Positions 12,476 through 25,000 of a stretch of 64,000 nucleotides of DNA are shown one piece after another. The position numbers and the translations under genes are program-made. The notes under the pieces were generated by a model. It made no database searches, was not told the origin of the DNA, and was given only the letters and a program-made list of their open reading frames with translations. Each line of letters starts with the position of its first letter. Position 1 is the first letter of the stretch. The DNA lies in assembly GCF_014529535.1 (NCBI RefSeq), contig NC_050737.1, positions 3,275,397 to 3,339,396 of the forward strand, written 5' to 3'. The stretch comes from Bradysia coprophila (lineage: Eukaryota > Arthropoda > Insecta > Diptera > Sciaridae).

Positions 12476-12743
12476 AAAGCCGGAGCATTATAATTTGATG
12501 GATTCTACTCATTTAATTCATTTTTAAATAATTGTAGTTTTCGAAGAAATCATTTCGAAAATATTACAGTATAAAAGCTTAGACACGTGCATTTGAACGG
12601 ATTACCCGCAGGTATACCGCGAGTAAACAGCTCTAATGCGCATGTGTAAGCTTTTATACTGTAATGTTTTCGAAATGATTTCTTCGAAAACTACAATTAT
12701 TTAAAAATGAATAGAATCGATCAAATTATAATGCGTCGACTTT
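12476..12743. mobile_element. Foldback element with arms over 100 bp
   Basis: The left arm 12476-12593 and the right arm 12635-12743 are reverse complements with a small indel and a few substitutions. Shared blocks include gcattataatttgat, tttttaaataattgtagttt, tcgaagaaatcatttcgaaa and tacagtataaaagctt. The spacer is about 41 bp. There is no coding potential. The arms nearly fill the element, typical of foldback MITEs. Confidence 0.88.
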
Positions 12744-12865
12744 AGAAAGATTTTTTATATTATATCCGGAAAAACAGTTTCGCCACCAGGTTTGTTGGCG
12801 CCGTTATTTTACTTAAATTAAATATATTTTCCTTCAAAACTTAAGCGTCACTAAATAGAAAATTT

Positions 12866-13080
12866 GAGCAAGGCTGCAAACTTTAAAAAGGTCGCGCAGA
12901 TCGCCATTTTATTAGATACGCGGGAACACACCCCTCCTCTGATGATTCTACACATACAAACAATTCACCACATCATCACGATCGAGTATCATAATCATCA
13001 GAGTAGGTGAATTATTGTATGAAATCCGCCATTTTATCGTCAATATCTTCGTGACCTCCCCAAAGTTCACAGCCTTGGCA
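12866..13080. mobile_element. TIR element about 215 bp
   Basis: The ends gagcaaggctgcaaacttt and (inverse) aaagttcacagccttggc form imperfect terminal inverted repeats of about 30 bp that continue into aaggtcgcgcag and cgtgacctcc. A second inner inverted pair lies around gccattttat. It is non-coding. Confidence 0.6.
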
Positions 13081-13376
13081 TTGAGTGGTTTGGGTGAAGA
13101 AAAAAATTAGTTGAAAGAAAGGAGATTGGCGGAAGGGCAAATAGAAGCCGGTCCCGAAAGGAGCTCGAATACTTTCTAAACAATTTTTTTTTTTGAAATA
13201 ATACTCATTGACTTCATATTTGCTTCACTATCTACCAACAATATGGTAATGTTAATGCATGACCCCATTAGGATAACGCAATATTTTTGAGGAAATTCTT
13301 TTTCATGCTTCGGGGCCGAAAATGAGGGCAATTTTTCGAATTTTCTCGGGTTTCCGGCCCTCTGCATGAAAACTCA

Positions 13377-13494
13377 CATGTGCACCTGTTTGGGACGGTT
13401 GATTTAAAGCACTTTCGCTTGTAAGCCTCACTTCGTTCGGCCTACAATCCGCGAAATTGCCTAAAATCAATCGTCCAAAACAGGTACACAAATG
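13377..13494. mobile_element. TIR element 118 bp
   Basis: The left end catgtgcacctgtttgggac and the right end (ccaaaacaggtacacaaatg) are inverted repeats of about 30 bp including ggttgattt and aaatcaatc. It is non-coding. Its interior includes a gcgaaattgcctaaaatc segment that resembles, in inverse, the gattttaggcaattgcc block of the 28.1- and 31.7-kb repeats. Confidence 0.65.
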
Positions 13495-13890
13495 ACTATT
13501 TTTTTAATCTTATCAATTTTTATATGTCTTACCTCTCGCCACCAAAAATCCAAAAACAACTTTTTCAATTTGATTATTGACTGCCTTGCATTCGACTCAA
13601 TAGAGCCATATTCATGGCTAGAAATTTACAATGCAACGTCGAGGACATCAATTTCTACAAGAATAGTTTTCTTCGAACACAAAAAAAGCAGAAGAAAAAA
13701 GTTTCGATCCAAGGTTTAATCGAAGATTTAGATCTAACGGTTGAGACGCAAGCGATCGTAATTAAGACTCAATACTAATTATAATTAACAATTTTTCATC
13801 ATTTTTTTCGTGTTTTACTGAACGTTGGTAACTTAACTCCTCCAGCAAGAATTACTTGAAAGTGTCAAGTACTCTATTTTTAAGTGACGG

Positions 13891-14096
13891 TATAGGTTTG
13901 TTCCAAGGTCATTTCGAAATCTCAAATTTCATCCACAGAAGGCAACTTAACCTCAACTTTCAGGTTGACGAAAATTTTAACGAAAAATTTACAAAGAAAT
14001 TTGTTGACGTTTAGGTTATGTTCATCTCTGTGGATGAAATCGTCGGCGTTCGTGTTGTCAAAGTTCGGGTTTACAGTTATTTGGAACAAACCTATA
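13891..14096. mobile_element. TIR element 206 bp with nested inner palindrome
   Basis: Perfect 16-bp ends: tataggtttgttccaa on the left and its inverse at 14081-14096. Inside, atttcatccacaga near 13925 pairs with tctgtggatgaaat near 14027. It is non-coding. The minus-strand open frame crossing it is considered spurious. Confidence 0.75.
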
Positions 14097-15825
14097 AACG
14101 CAGTAATCGTGTAGAGGAAATGTAGTAAGGAGATAAATATGAAGGGAATGAGATTTGTTGATCCGAGGCGTAGCCGAGCATATAGCATGTAATAGTACAT
14201 CACTGTCTTGCTGGGATATTTGTTTCTGAGACGTGTGAGAAGTTTGTTTTTCGAGCCGAAGGCGATAACAACAAATATCACAGCGTAACAGTGCGTTCCA
14301 TTGTTTGCTTGCGATCAGAATATGCGAAAAACCGAATTTGGACGAAGTGTTTTTTGGCCGCAAGCAAACAAAATAGTTTTACTGGGTGTGATTGTGTCAG
14401 CTACTATTACATGTTACTAATGTCTGTGTTTAAAATTCAATCAATGTACGCGATTAATCCTGTAAAATACGTGAAAAATCTGGATACGCCTAACGTGATC
14501 GTTACACCTAGAAGATCGTCCTTATCGCGTTGTAACAATCCGCAAATTATATGTTAAATTACGAGATTTTAATCAGTTTGTTGAAAATATACTTAGAACA
14601 CGATAATTATAATTGTGATATATGTTTGCTGTCTGTAACAGGTTAAGCACAAATTTAATGAAGTCATACTAGGTACCAAACATTTCAATGTGATCATCTC
14701 TATTTTCATTTCAGAAGTCACAACTTTATAGAAACATATTTTGCCAAGATTTTTCCCATAAATTGATGCCATTTTTCCCCGCTGTATTGCTGCACTGCAA
14801 TCTGTTGAATTGAGTAGCTTATTGGTCGGTGCTTTCTTTAAGACTTTTCGTTCCAAAAAAAATACTGGATGTTTAAGATGCAACAATGATAAATACAAAT
14901 TGATCAATTACATCGCTGTAACGTCTCTGTTTACTATCGTATACTTGTTTGCGTACATTACCTGCTGGTTCATATACTGTTCTACGCATAATATTTCCTA
15001 ATTTTGAAAAGAAGACGTGTAACTTGGTTACCCGCGTTGATTTTTTTCGAAATTGACCTTTCGGTGGATTTGGGAAAATAGGTATGGTAAAGAGACGTGT
15101 CTCTCTCATAAATTTTGTAAAAATTGATTTTTTTATTCAAATTTTTGGTTGGTTAAATTATTTAAATTTCGAATTACATCAGGTGCTCTCCAGAGCAACA
15201 TGAATTTACTATAAAACCGTCGGTGACAGCTCCCAAAAAATTATATTATATCGAAAAATCACTTTTTCTAACATCCTGGCTCGTTCGAAATGCTTTGTGG
15301 TCACGAATAGCATCCCCCGGAAGTGACCTGGGACCGTAAATTCGTAGAGACAATACCATCCTACATTTTGGACAACATGCTCAGATTCGAATCTTAGCTC
15401 GCACACAACAGCAAGTCTAGAAATGAATATTCGTACACAGTATACTTGCAGAGCACTGCGAGTGCGAATAGTATCGGTCTATTTTAAATATCAATTTTAA
15501 TTAACACAACAAATTGTCAAGTGTTATGAAATTTTTAAGTGAGAAAATTTATTACTTCAATGGAGAAGATAAAAACTGATAATGAAAACCCTAAGAAATA
15601 TATATCACATAAGGTCTGTTTTTTTTGTTGTTTCTCTTCTTTTCTTTCTTCATATCAATAGCCTGCAATATCAACATTAATTTCGAATTATTTAATAAAT
15701 ATTCGAAATGATACTGCCGTCTGTACCATACGAAAACACTGAAATTTCAAAGCACATCATTCATATGCACTTGTAAAGTTACAAGTCCCCTCCATGAATG
15801 GATTTCCCTCTCTAGTACCGGCAAG

Positions 15826-15832
15826 TATAAAA
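15826..15832 (+). promoter_or_regulatory. Putative TATA box of CYP18A1
   Basis: TATAAAA lies in the context gcaagtataaaaagcaac, about 180 bp upstream of the CYP18A1 ATG. Initiation would be expected roughly 25-32 bp downstream (about 15855), leaving a 5' UTR of about 155 nt. I did not recognise an initiator, DPE or ecdysone response element by eye. Confidence 0.45.
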
Positions 15833-16011
15833 AGCAACACACTGTGTGTAGTGGAAAATTAAAATTTGTGAATGGAATCGGTACAACATTACAATAACGA
15901 CAAGCGTAGCTTTTTGTTGATAAACTTAGTATATTTTGAACATTAAAAAATTTAAATATATCTGTAAATTAAAGACAATTATAGACAATTTAACCAAAAA
16001 ATTTTTACAAA

Positions 16012-19000
16012 ATGATAACAAATTCGGTTGCCGTTAATCATATTATGCATTATTTAGGACAAGCAGATGCGCGAAATACGCTAATATTGTTTTCGGTGGT
16101 TATTGTGCTAGTGCGATTCGTGCAACGGTTATCTAAATCATACAGAGAATTTAAACATTTACCACCGGGACCGTGGGGTCTGCCAATATTCGGATATTTG
16201 ATATTTATGGGAAAAGAGAAGCATACTCGCTTTATGGAATTAGCCAAAAGTTATGGATCCATATACAGTGCCCGATTGGGTTATCAATTAACCGTTGTTA
16301 TCAGTGATTATAAAATGATTCGGGAAATATTTCGCAAAGAAGAATTTACTGGACGACCGGACACACCATTTTTGAAAACGATCAATGGATTCGGTAAGAT
16401 ACATTTTTTGTGGTTAGGGTAAAGTTTATTACACCAATTATTCCATAAATTAATTGTATTTCTTTGTGAAAACATTTCTTTGAGATCTGTTACCAGAGCG
16501 CTTTTATGATAAGAGTTCAATTTGATGTATGAGTCGTTCATATTTGTTTTTATAATCTTTCCTATTTGACTGAACTTATCTTTCTTAGAAATTTGTAATG
16601 CACAACAGCTTGCAATCATTTGTATGTCTGAGCACACACCAAAAAAAAACTATTAACTCTTGTGACCCACGTTTCATGAAACTAATGACAAGTGCGTAAT
16701 TGTTTTTTCTTTTTCAATTAAAAAAAATTTTCTGCCCTCATTTTCTTGTGATGATTGCAAGTATCATGTTGATATTTTCGAAGGGATATTATTGTAAACA
16801 TGTGCTTGACCGAAACCAAAACATGTTTATCAAAGAAAATTTTTTTTTCTGCTAATCTCAGATTGCTCAATATAAAATTTATAAGACGACAAAAAAAATT
16901 AATTTTGTTGAAGGATTTTTCGGTGATAAACGATCGTTAAAATGAGTTGAATACACTTGGCTTTAGGAGACACTCTGATGAATAAGCGTAATTATCATCA
17001 ATGCCGTTTATTTTTAGAAAAATTTCTAATTTTTTTCGCTTTGTTGAAAGCTAATTAAGCTTAGCTATCAAAAATAGAAATAAAAATGGAAAAGAATGAA
17101 TTACAGTAAATTTCGGTTGACTTTTTATTTGTTGGTAAATTTATATGTCGTTTTTATGTTTTTCAACTGTTTATAGTCACCATTCTTTTAAGATGACCAT
17201 TATAACGACAAAATAGCAGACTGACCATTATAACGACAAAATAGCAGACTGCACCGTTTTAATTTTATGTAATAATTCAATGTTGGTCGTTTTAAATAAA
17301 TTTTTTTGATGTTAATCGATATGCTCAAAATGATCGTGTCTAGCGAGAAACATGTTTCGTAAATAAATCCCAATTTAGAATCGAACAATCGATCTCTAAA
17401 GGTCTAAAACACCTACTCGATTACAAAAACTAATTTGCAAAAAGGCTTTCAATTCCAAATTAAAATACGAAAAAAAAACTTTTTCATCAAAAATTCATAA
17501 GGTAAGAGTTTTATGACTTTGTTGATTTCTATTAAAATCAATAATTTTTTTCTTCAAAATGTCCAAATCGTTTTTTTTAAACCAAAAAAAAATCACGTAA
17601 AAACTCTACTCAATCTTTTATTTGTTTAAAATGTTTATAGTGTTGTTTTATGACGGCCCTTTATACCAACGAAAAAAAACGCACTCCGGTACAGATTTAA
17701 CTATACTTTAACTAAACGAGTGAATCTTCTAATATTTTATGAAAAATTACCATATTTAACGGGACAGAAACAAAAAAATATTACTAGAATCTCTCAGGTC
17801 ACCCAAAGCCCAAAGTTTCTACATTCATAACTCTTCGTAACAATATTGTTGTTTTTGAAATGCTTTTAGTACTCTCGAATTTGGATCACAAACGTTGACA
17901 GCGTTTTAATCGTGACGTTCATTCGAACGGGCATAGTCTCCGAAATAATGCAAATGAAGCAAGACGAGCGCACCAATTTATTGTTTATTTTAATTTTTCT
18001 TTAATTTCTCAACAAATTATACTCTGTGTGCGTACACAGACTGTCTAGAAGACGACCAATTTCTCAAGTTAACAGACACCTGATATTATATTCAATATTT
18101 CTTTCAACTTTATTACACTTTTCTTTTTTCACAATTTTTGATAGAGCATTTTAATATGTATCTGTCACATCCATTTTTTTTCCTCAGAGGTTTTTTTTTT
18201 CATAATTTAAATTTTATCTTCAGCTTCCTACTATATACACCTTTAATTTAATACAATGTTTTGTATATTACTTTATATACGTTCCCCAATCCACTTTCAG
18301 TACGTTCACCTTCCCTTCCCCAAGATTCGAAATTTCAGTAAAATCGGAACGTTTTTGCTATAGGTTACATCACCTGCATAAACTATTCAAAATATAAACA
18401 TCGCGCGCCAATATGCGGTATTTTACGTTTTATGCGTATAAAATTAAATTTAAATAACTCAAAGAAATGTAACTTGTTAAAAGTAAAGAGAAAAAAATCG
18501 TTGGTTGGGTTTGTTGTTTTTTTTTGTTAATTCGTTGTTTCTTCTCTCTGCACAATTTTATATGTATATTTCGTTACATCCAAAAATATAACGTACCTGA
18601 AGATTTAATTCCAATTTATTTTTAACTTTTGGTTAAAGTACTTGGTTTTTTAGTTGCTGTTAAAACAATGTATGTTATAAATACAATTTTTATTTTGAGA
18701 TGAGGATGGAACATTTCACTTAGGTGTTTCTTTCTTTCTTTTTTTATATTAATATTATTATTATTGTATTGAAACGATATATATGCGGTATATGTACGTA
18801 TATATTGTGTATTGTATACTATATACATATTTGATCCAAGAAAGAAAATAATATACCTTAAAAAAAGCAACCAACCAACCAACCATTGTGAACTTGAACT
18901 TATGTATCAGAAAAATAAGAGAAATCCAATTTTTGTCTTTGTTCCGTCGGTTGGTGTGTGCGGTTTTAAACTTAATCCAATTTCATATTGGATTTGGCAT

Positions 19001-22000
19001 AAATTTTGATTAATTACATTTTGAAAAATAACATTTTCATGCAAAGAAAGTCACTGACCGAAGTGACATAAATCCACATGATGAATTCAACTTCTTTTAT
19101 TTTTATTTATTTTTTATTTTTCCATTTTTTTTTTTTCGTTCAACTTGTTCGTATTAAAACACATATTATACAAAAAGGTGTGTTATTCGACAATTTTCTG
19201 AAATGTTTATGTTTTTATGTCGTTTGACGGAAAATAAATTGGTTGCAACTTAGTGTGTATGTACGAAAAATTGATAAATATTTTATTAATATTTATTCAA
19301 ATGGATATGACGATCGAAAAATAATTAACAAATATTTGCAGTACGCATTCAATATACGATTAACATTACTAACAATATTATAATAGAAAAATTCATTTGA
19401 AAGAAGAAACAAACAAACAAAAAATTGTGTAAAAAGGAATGTGTGTATCCATATAATGCGACGATTATAATATTAAACTGTTGCGATTATCTAATAGTTT
19501 TTGTTAGTATATATATGCACTTTAATGCGTCATTTCAATTGTTTATATTTTTTGAGGTCAATAAACCTATGAATTCGTTTATTGGAATTTGTAAAAAAAA
19601 ATAAAAATAAAAAAAAACTTATGGTTAGAGAGGAGGTCAGATGAGTTAGATGTGTTAGTTTTTATTTTTTTTTATTTTAAGTGACGGTACGAAATGAGTT
19701 AAGCATAGAATGAAATAGAGAGCAAGTGAAAGTCCTTATGATATAGAAAAGTATGTTGTTCGTTTGGCCTGATAGGTATATATAAACATAAAGCTTTTGA
19801 TGATATATCTTCCGTGGCACTAAATATATTATTTGTTTAACCTACTTGTGGTCTCGATAACTACTTTGTTATTCATTGTTTGTTTTTGTTTAGCAAAATC
19901 AATCATTAGTTTATTGATTTTAAAATGATAGTGGAGACATAACATTATCACTAATGTGAATATAATTAAATAATTGAGTTGAAAAAAATGACTTTTTAAG
20001 TCAGAAGATTGATGACATTACAAAATTTCTATGGCAATTTTTTTAAATTTTGATAAAAAAGTAAACAGATACGCGATTAGTTTCGAAACTAGTTGGTTTC
20101 GTCGATGGGTGGCAAAGCAGCGGAACCAGTAGTAGTTTGTTTATTTTTTGGAATGTTGAAGCACTCTTGGTGTTTTATATATTTGTCCATCGAAAACTTT
20201 GGTGATTAGGACAATTTAGGAACGAACCGTCGTACTGTGCGTTTAAGTTCGCTTGGTTCAATATAGCTGCCGAAAGTTCTGAGCTACGCTAGGTCACTGC
20301 GAGATGTCGCCATATATCTGAACATTCTTTAATTTGGAAATATTATTAATTTTGTCCCATTCGAGTTTTGTAGAATTCAAACTTCTGCCCATACAAAAAT
20401 ACTATTGTTGCTTCGATGTTCCAAAATACTATAACCTAACTCTTCTTTTATAAAATGTAACGAAAAAGCTTCTGTCCAAAAAAATTTGGAGGCTATTTTG
20501 AGCACAGAAAGCAAACTTCAAATTTCCAAATTTAAAAAAAACTAAATTTTTTTCTGATTATCCTGATTTTTATCAGCAAAAAGCTGTCAGTCCATTGCTG
20601 AAGTTAATACTTATGTTCAATATTTGTTTTATCCTTTCTAACTTTTAATAACCTGTTTATTAAAAGAAGACGTTCTACTGTTTGCGAAGACCAATAATCT
20701 AAGATTCGTCTTTCTTTGTTTTGTTAATCCGTATTTAAGAGAAATATATTCGATTTCTCAGCTGAATTTACGAGATTTTTCTAGAAATCAGACAAATTTG
20801 GAAGGCTAGGTGTAGTGGTAGCCTATGAAATTATCATTGGCACCTGAGACCTACGAACTTTCTGATTTTTGAGTAATGGGTATTTATGACATGGAGAATA
20901 ATAAAGTACTTTACAGATTTATCTATACTATAAAAAACTGAGAACTAAGGTCTTTATAAAAAATTACAATAAACCTTTCAATACAATATTTTTGACATTG
21001 ACTGTCACGCTGATGTTTAAAAGAAGTGGCATTGATGTAGGGCTACATGTTTCTGTTTTAGAAATATGCGAAGATTTTAATCAGAAATTAACCATTTAAA
21101 AACGGCAAGAGTATTGCGGTAGGATCGTCCTAATCTTTTACTTCTTCTGTTCTGTCTGGTTTTAACATAAATTTTACTATGAATAAGGACACATTAACCA
21201 GAAACCTTCATTTAATTTAGTCGTTACATTCGAAAACAGATGCATCAGTCGTGTTTCAAAATGGTGTTAACGTACTATTTTGTGTGAAAACATTTTCCAT
21301 TGTTTATATAGTATCAAAATTTATGTGAAACACAGTACTCTATTTAGAGTACCACTCATGTTTGAAGTGCGTTATACATGCTATTTTCGCGGTTTTCTTC
21401 CGCTTCATTCATCTTGAACTTTGTTAAATTTATAGCCATCCTTGAAGCGAAAAGTATATATTTAGTAAATTTTATTTACTGATCAATATTTTGTCGATAT
21501 TGGGCCCTGGCTCTTTGGTATACTTCAAAATTTATTAAACAAAGTTTTAGTGAGAAAATCTTCGAAAAATCTTTATATCGGGAGGTAAGACACACTTTAA
21601 TACACGTTTCCACTTTTTTTGTTGCAAACCAAAAAGTATCTAAGAGAGAGATAAAATTCGTTATTATAAGCAAAAAAAAAGTCACGCCTTGAGACTGGTT
21701 AATTTTTTCTTTCGTTAAAATTTAATTTCGAAATTTTGAAACTCACAAATTTCAAATCAAACATTGTGCGTATGAAAACAAAATTTTAAAAGCTCTACAC
21801 GCATGTATACGAATCATACAAATTTGAGAAACATTATAACTGATACGAATGAGTTGTCACACAAAAAAAGTGGAATGTGGAACTGAGAACTGTCGTATAC
21901 ACCATTAATATCGCCTCAAGAGTTTTTCGATTGAACGAACCATTCGATTGATCGATAATTGTCTCGATAACAGTAAATTATGTACCCATATCTGAGTTTC

Positions 22001-25000
22001 GGTTCGGCCGACTTGTAGGGTTTTTCCTAACTTGTACGAATGTTCTTCTAGGGCCATTTCCGTGGGATGCATAAGGAATAATGTTGATCCATATTACCAA
22101 TGTAATTATCGAATCTTCTACTTCGTTTGATTTACTGTGTGTCTGAAAAAGTGACACAAAACTTACTGTCGTTAACAGATTCACTGTCTGCAGATGGTTA
22201 TGTTACTTTTCCACCCAGAATGGTCTATCACACTTCCACAGAACAAATACATCAGCCATAAAAACATTCATTACTTGAGTTGCCCAATTCCTTCATTATT
22301 GCTCAATAACTTAACTCCAGTCGCTGAACTGCACCCACATTATGTGTTATTACGATGAAAGCATGCTAATTGAATGTTACAGTACCGAATTGGTGACTTA
22401 TCAAGAAGTGCGTATCAGTTTTTAAGACAAAATTTGAATGCTAGCTGGTACGGCTGCTTCGGCACTGAAATGCTGACGTCATTATTTTGAAATTGCATCA
22501 CATTTGCAATTTGAAAGATTATTATACGTGCTGCAGCCTCCTTTTACTGAATTCGTTTAAAATATTTCCATTCTAATCATAATCACGTCTGTATTTTTTT
22601 GGGATAGTATCATACACACTCTGTCGTATATTATATACAATACATGGAATCACACCATGTACGTGTCGCTTTATTTATTTTATTCAAATTGAGTTTTCTT
22701 GCATTTACAGGAATTATAAACAGCATAGGTGACCTCTGGAAAGAGCAACGAAAATTCTTACACGATAAACTGAGATTGTTCGGAATGACATATTTGGGCA
22801 ATGGCAGACATATTATGGAAGGTCGAATTATGGTATTTTCATGGAATGTACAATGATACTTGATTGTGCTTTATTAACGTGAACTCCTTACAGTTGGAAG
22901 TAAAAGATTTACTAATAAATCTAAACAAAGCAGTTGGTCAACCAGTCGATCTAAGTCCCATTTATTCGGTGGCTGTTAGCAATGTCATTTGTAATATAAT
23001 GATGTCCGTACGATTCTCAATAGAGGATCCGAAATTTCGCAGACTGAACCATCTGATCGAAGAGGGAATGCGATTATTTGGTGAAATTCATACAGTGGAT
23101 TATATACCGTCGTTTCAATACTTGCCAGGCAAACGAACGGCAAGAAATAAAATTGCTAAGAATCGTGAGGATATGTTTGAGTTCTATAAAGAAGTTATTG
23201 ATGATCATAGACGTACGTTCGATGGAAACCGTATCAGAGATTTGATTGACACATATTTAGCAGAGATTGATAAGGCAACGGAAGAGGGCAGAGATAAATT
23301 GTTATTTGAAGGAAAAAATCATGGTAAGAATATTGGTCTTTGAATGGACATGAGCATTGTAGATTGGTTGTGTATTTAAACTATTTTTTTTTCTTAAAAT
23401 TTAAAATTTCTTTAGATCAGCAAATAATGCAAATTATGGGTGATCTGTTTTCCGCTGGAATGGAAACTATTAAAACAACACTGTTATGGATCAATGTTTA
23501 CATGCTAAGAAATCCGCAATCGATGAAGAAAGTGCAAGAAGAACTGGATCTTGTCGTTGGACGCCAGAGACTACCGTCAATCGAAGATCTGCCTTATCTG
23601 CCAGTAACTGAGTCGACAATTTTAGAATCAATGAGACGATCGAGCATTGTGCCATTAGCTACAACACATTCGCCAACACGGTAAGTTTTTTTTAATATTC
23701 GATTCGGTCCATTATTTGTACTCAATTGAAGTAGTGAAATACCGACTCAGTCAGTTACAGTCAGCTCTTCCCTATATACAATTAGGTTTGCAGTTTAACT
23801 CTATATTCCTTCCAGTACTACTTTCTTCAACCCAAAATCTCCAGCAGGTCGCGTATTTTCAAAGGTCTGTCGTAGCATTTCGGTTAGTAAAAGGGTTCGA
23901 AGGTTTTTGTGTATCATATGTTCGAAACGATACATTCAGGAACAACCAATTATCGACAAATCGTTGAATGGTTTATATTGTTTGAATGTCGTGGTCTAAT
24001 AAGTGGGGTCGGACAAGCTCGGACTGAGCGTCGAAGTTAATAATTTTAAGTAAGGAAAAAACAGGAGCCTTTTGGTTGTCGCCCAGTACGGTCAAACCTG
24101 ACAATAATATTGTTAAAATGAAAAATTATTTCTGTTACTTTGGGTGTATTTGAACATGTTACATCCACTTACCCCAAATTACCAAACAACTAAAACCTCT
24201 AATTTCTTGTTCAGCTATTTTACGGATAGTAGGGAAAAAAGTTTGACTGCGGCCAACCTTTTTACTAGCGACTATTTTTAGGAAATCCTTTTCCATGTTG
24301 TCTCAATTTTTCCCATCTTTTTCTAAGTTTTCCCCTCATTTTCCCAAAAATGTGGGTAAATATGGAAAATGGAAGAAAACTTTTCTTAAATATAGTCCCT
24401 GCATTTTATCCTAGTCAGACCAAACGAAAAGCTAAAATGAAAGATTTCGATTCTATCACAAGAAATTTGATAACCCATACAAATTTATGACCTATGTTCA
24501 TCAGAAAATTTGAGTCTGTCGAGATGTCCTGAGTAGTGAACAATTTTCTCTCTCACTCTCTGTGAAAAGTTCATTTGAGTTCACAAACTATAAGAGGCTA
24601 GGCACTGAACAAAGTTAACCGAGCAGTTAAGACGAGATGCTTTTTTTTTAATTGGGCTATTAATCAGCAGTTTAAAAAATGTAAAAAAAATCAAAAATTT
24701 AAAATCAATAACTCATCCAACACAATTATTATGAAAACTTAAAATAATGCAACGTTTATGGCCCTTTTACCCAGCTAACACACGCTTCAGAAATTTGTAT
24801 ATGAAAAAATTATATTATGTCTGAATTTCAAACCAATAAAAGGCGTCCATTAATTAATTTCGCATTTTAAAAAATACGACAGAAAAAATGTTATTCACAT
24901 GAGACAAATACAATACACACATTTTGTGCATAATAATCATATAATTCGATATAAAGGTCAATATGAGGTTTTTTTTATACTCAAAATTATATCGATATAA

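Larger units (their letters stand above)
7222..15825. other. Intergenic region between COA8 and CYP18A1
   Basis: No gene is supported. Open frames of up to 119 codons (13922-14281, minus) have no recognisable domain and cross repeat boundaries. The stretch carries several palindromic or TIR elements (7559-7627, 8203-8325, 8820-8950, 11261-11317, 12476-12743, 12866-13080, 13377-13494, 13891-14096). A repeat block near 7909-8022 is shared with 28141-28290 and with the insert at 31698-32263. Regulatory sequence for CYP18A1 probably lies toward the right end but is not recognisable beyond the TATA box. Confidence 0.55.
16394..22710 (+). other. CYP18A1 intron 1 (6.3 kb)
   Basis: Donor gtaaga and acceptor tttacag. 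Mostly AT-rich sequence. It includes a 28-bp unit in tandem (17194-17221 and 17222-17249), a CAAC microsatellite (18868-18884) and a relic of the family 1 MITE (about 21311-21374). No other gene is recognisable within it. A long first intron could house regulatory elements, but none is identifiable by eye. Confidence 0.8.

Noticed and set aside
13922..14281. 119-codon minus-strand open frame with hydrophobic stretch
   Set aside because: It runs through a TIR element (13891-14096) and has no family resemblance; hydrophobicity is expected from AT-rich DNA.
15209..15406. 65-codon minus-strand open frame near the CYP18A1 promoter
   Set aside because: No homology recognised and no splice-consistent extension.
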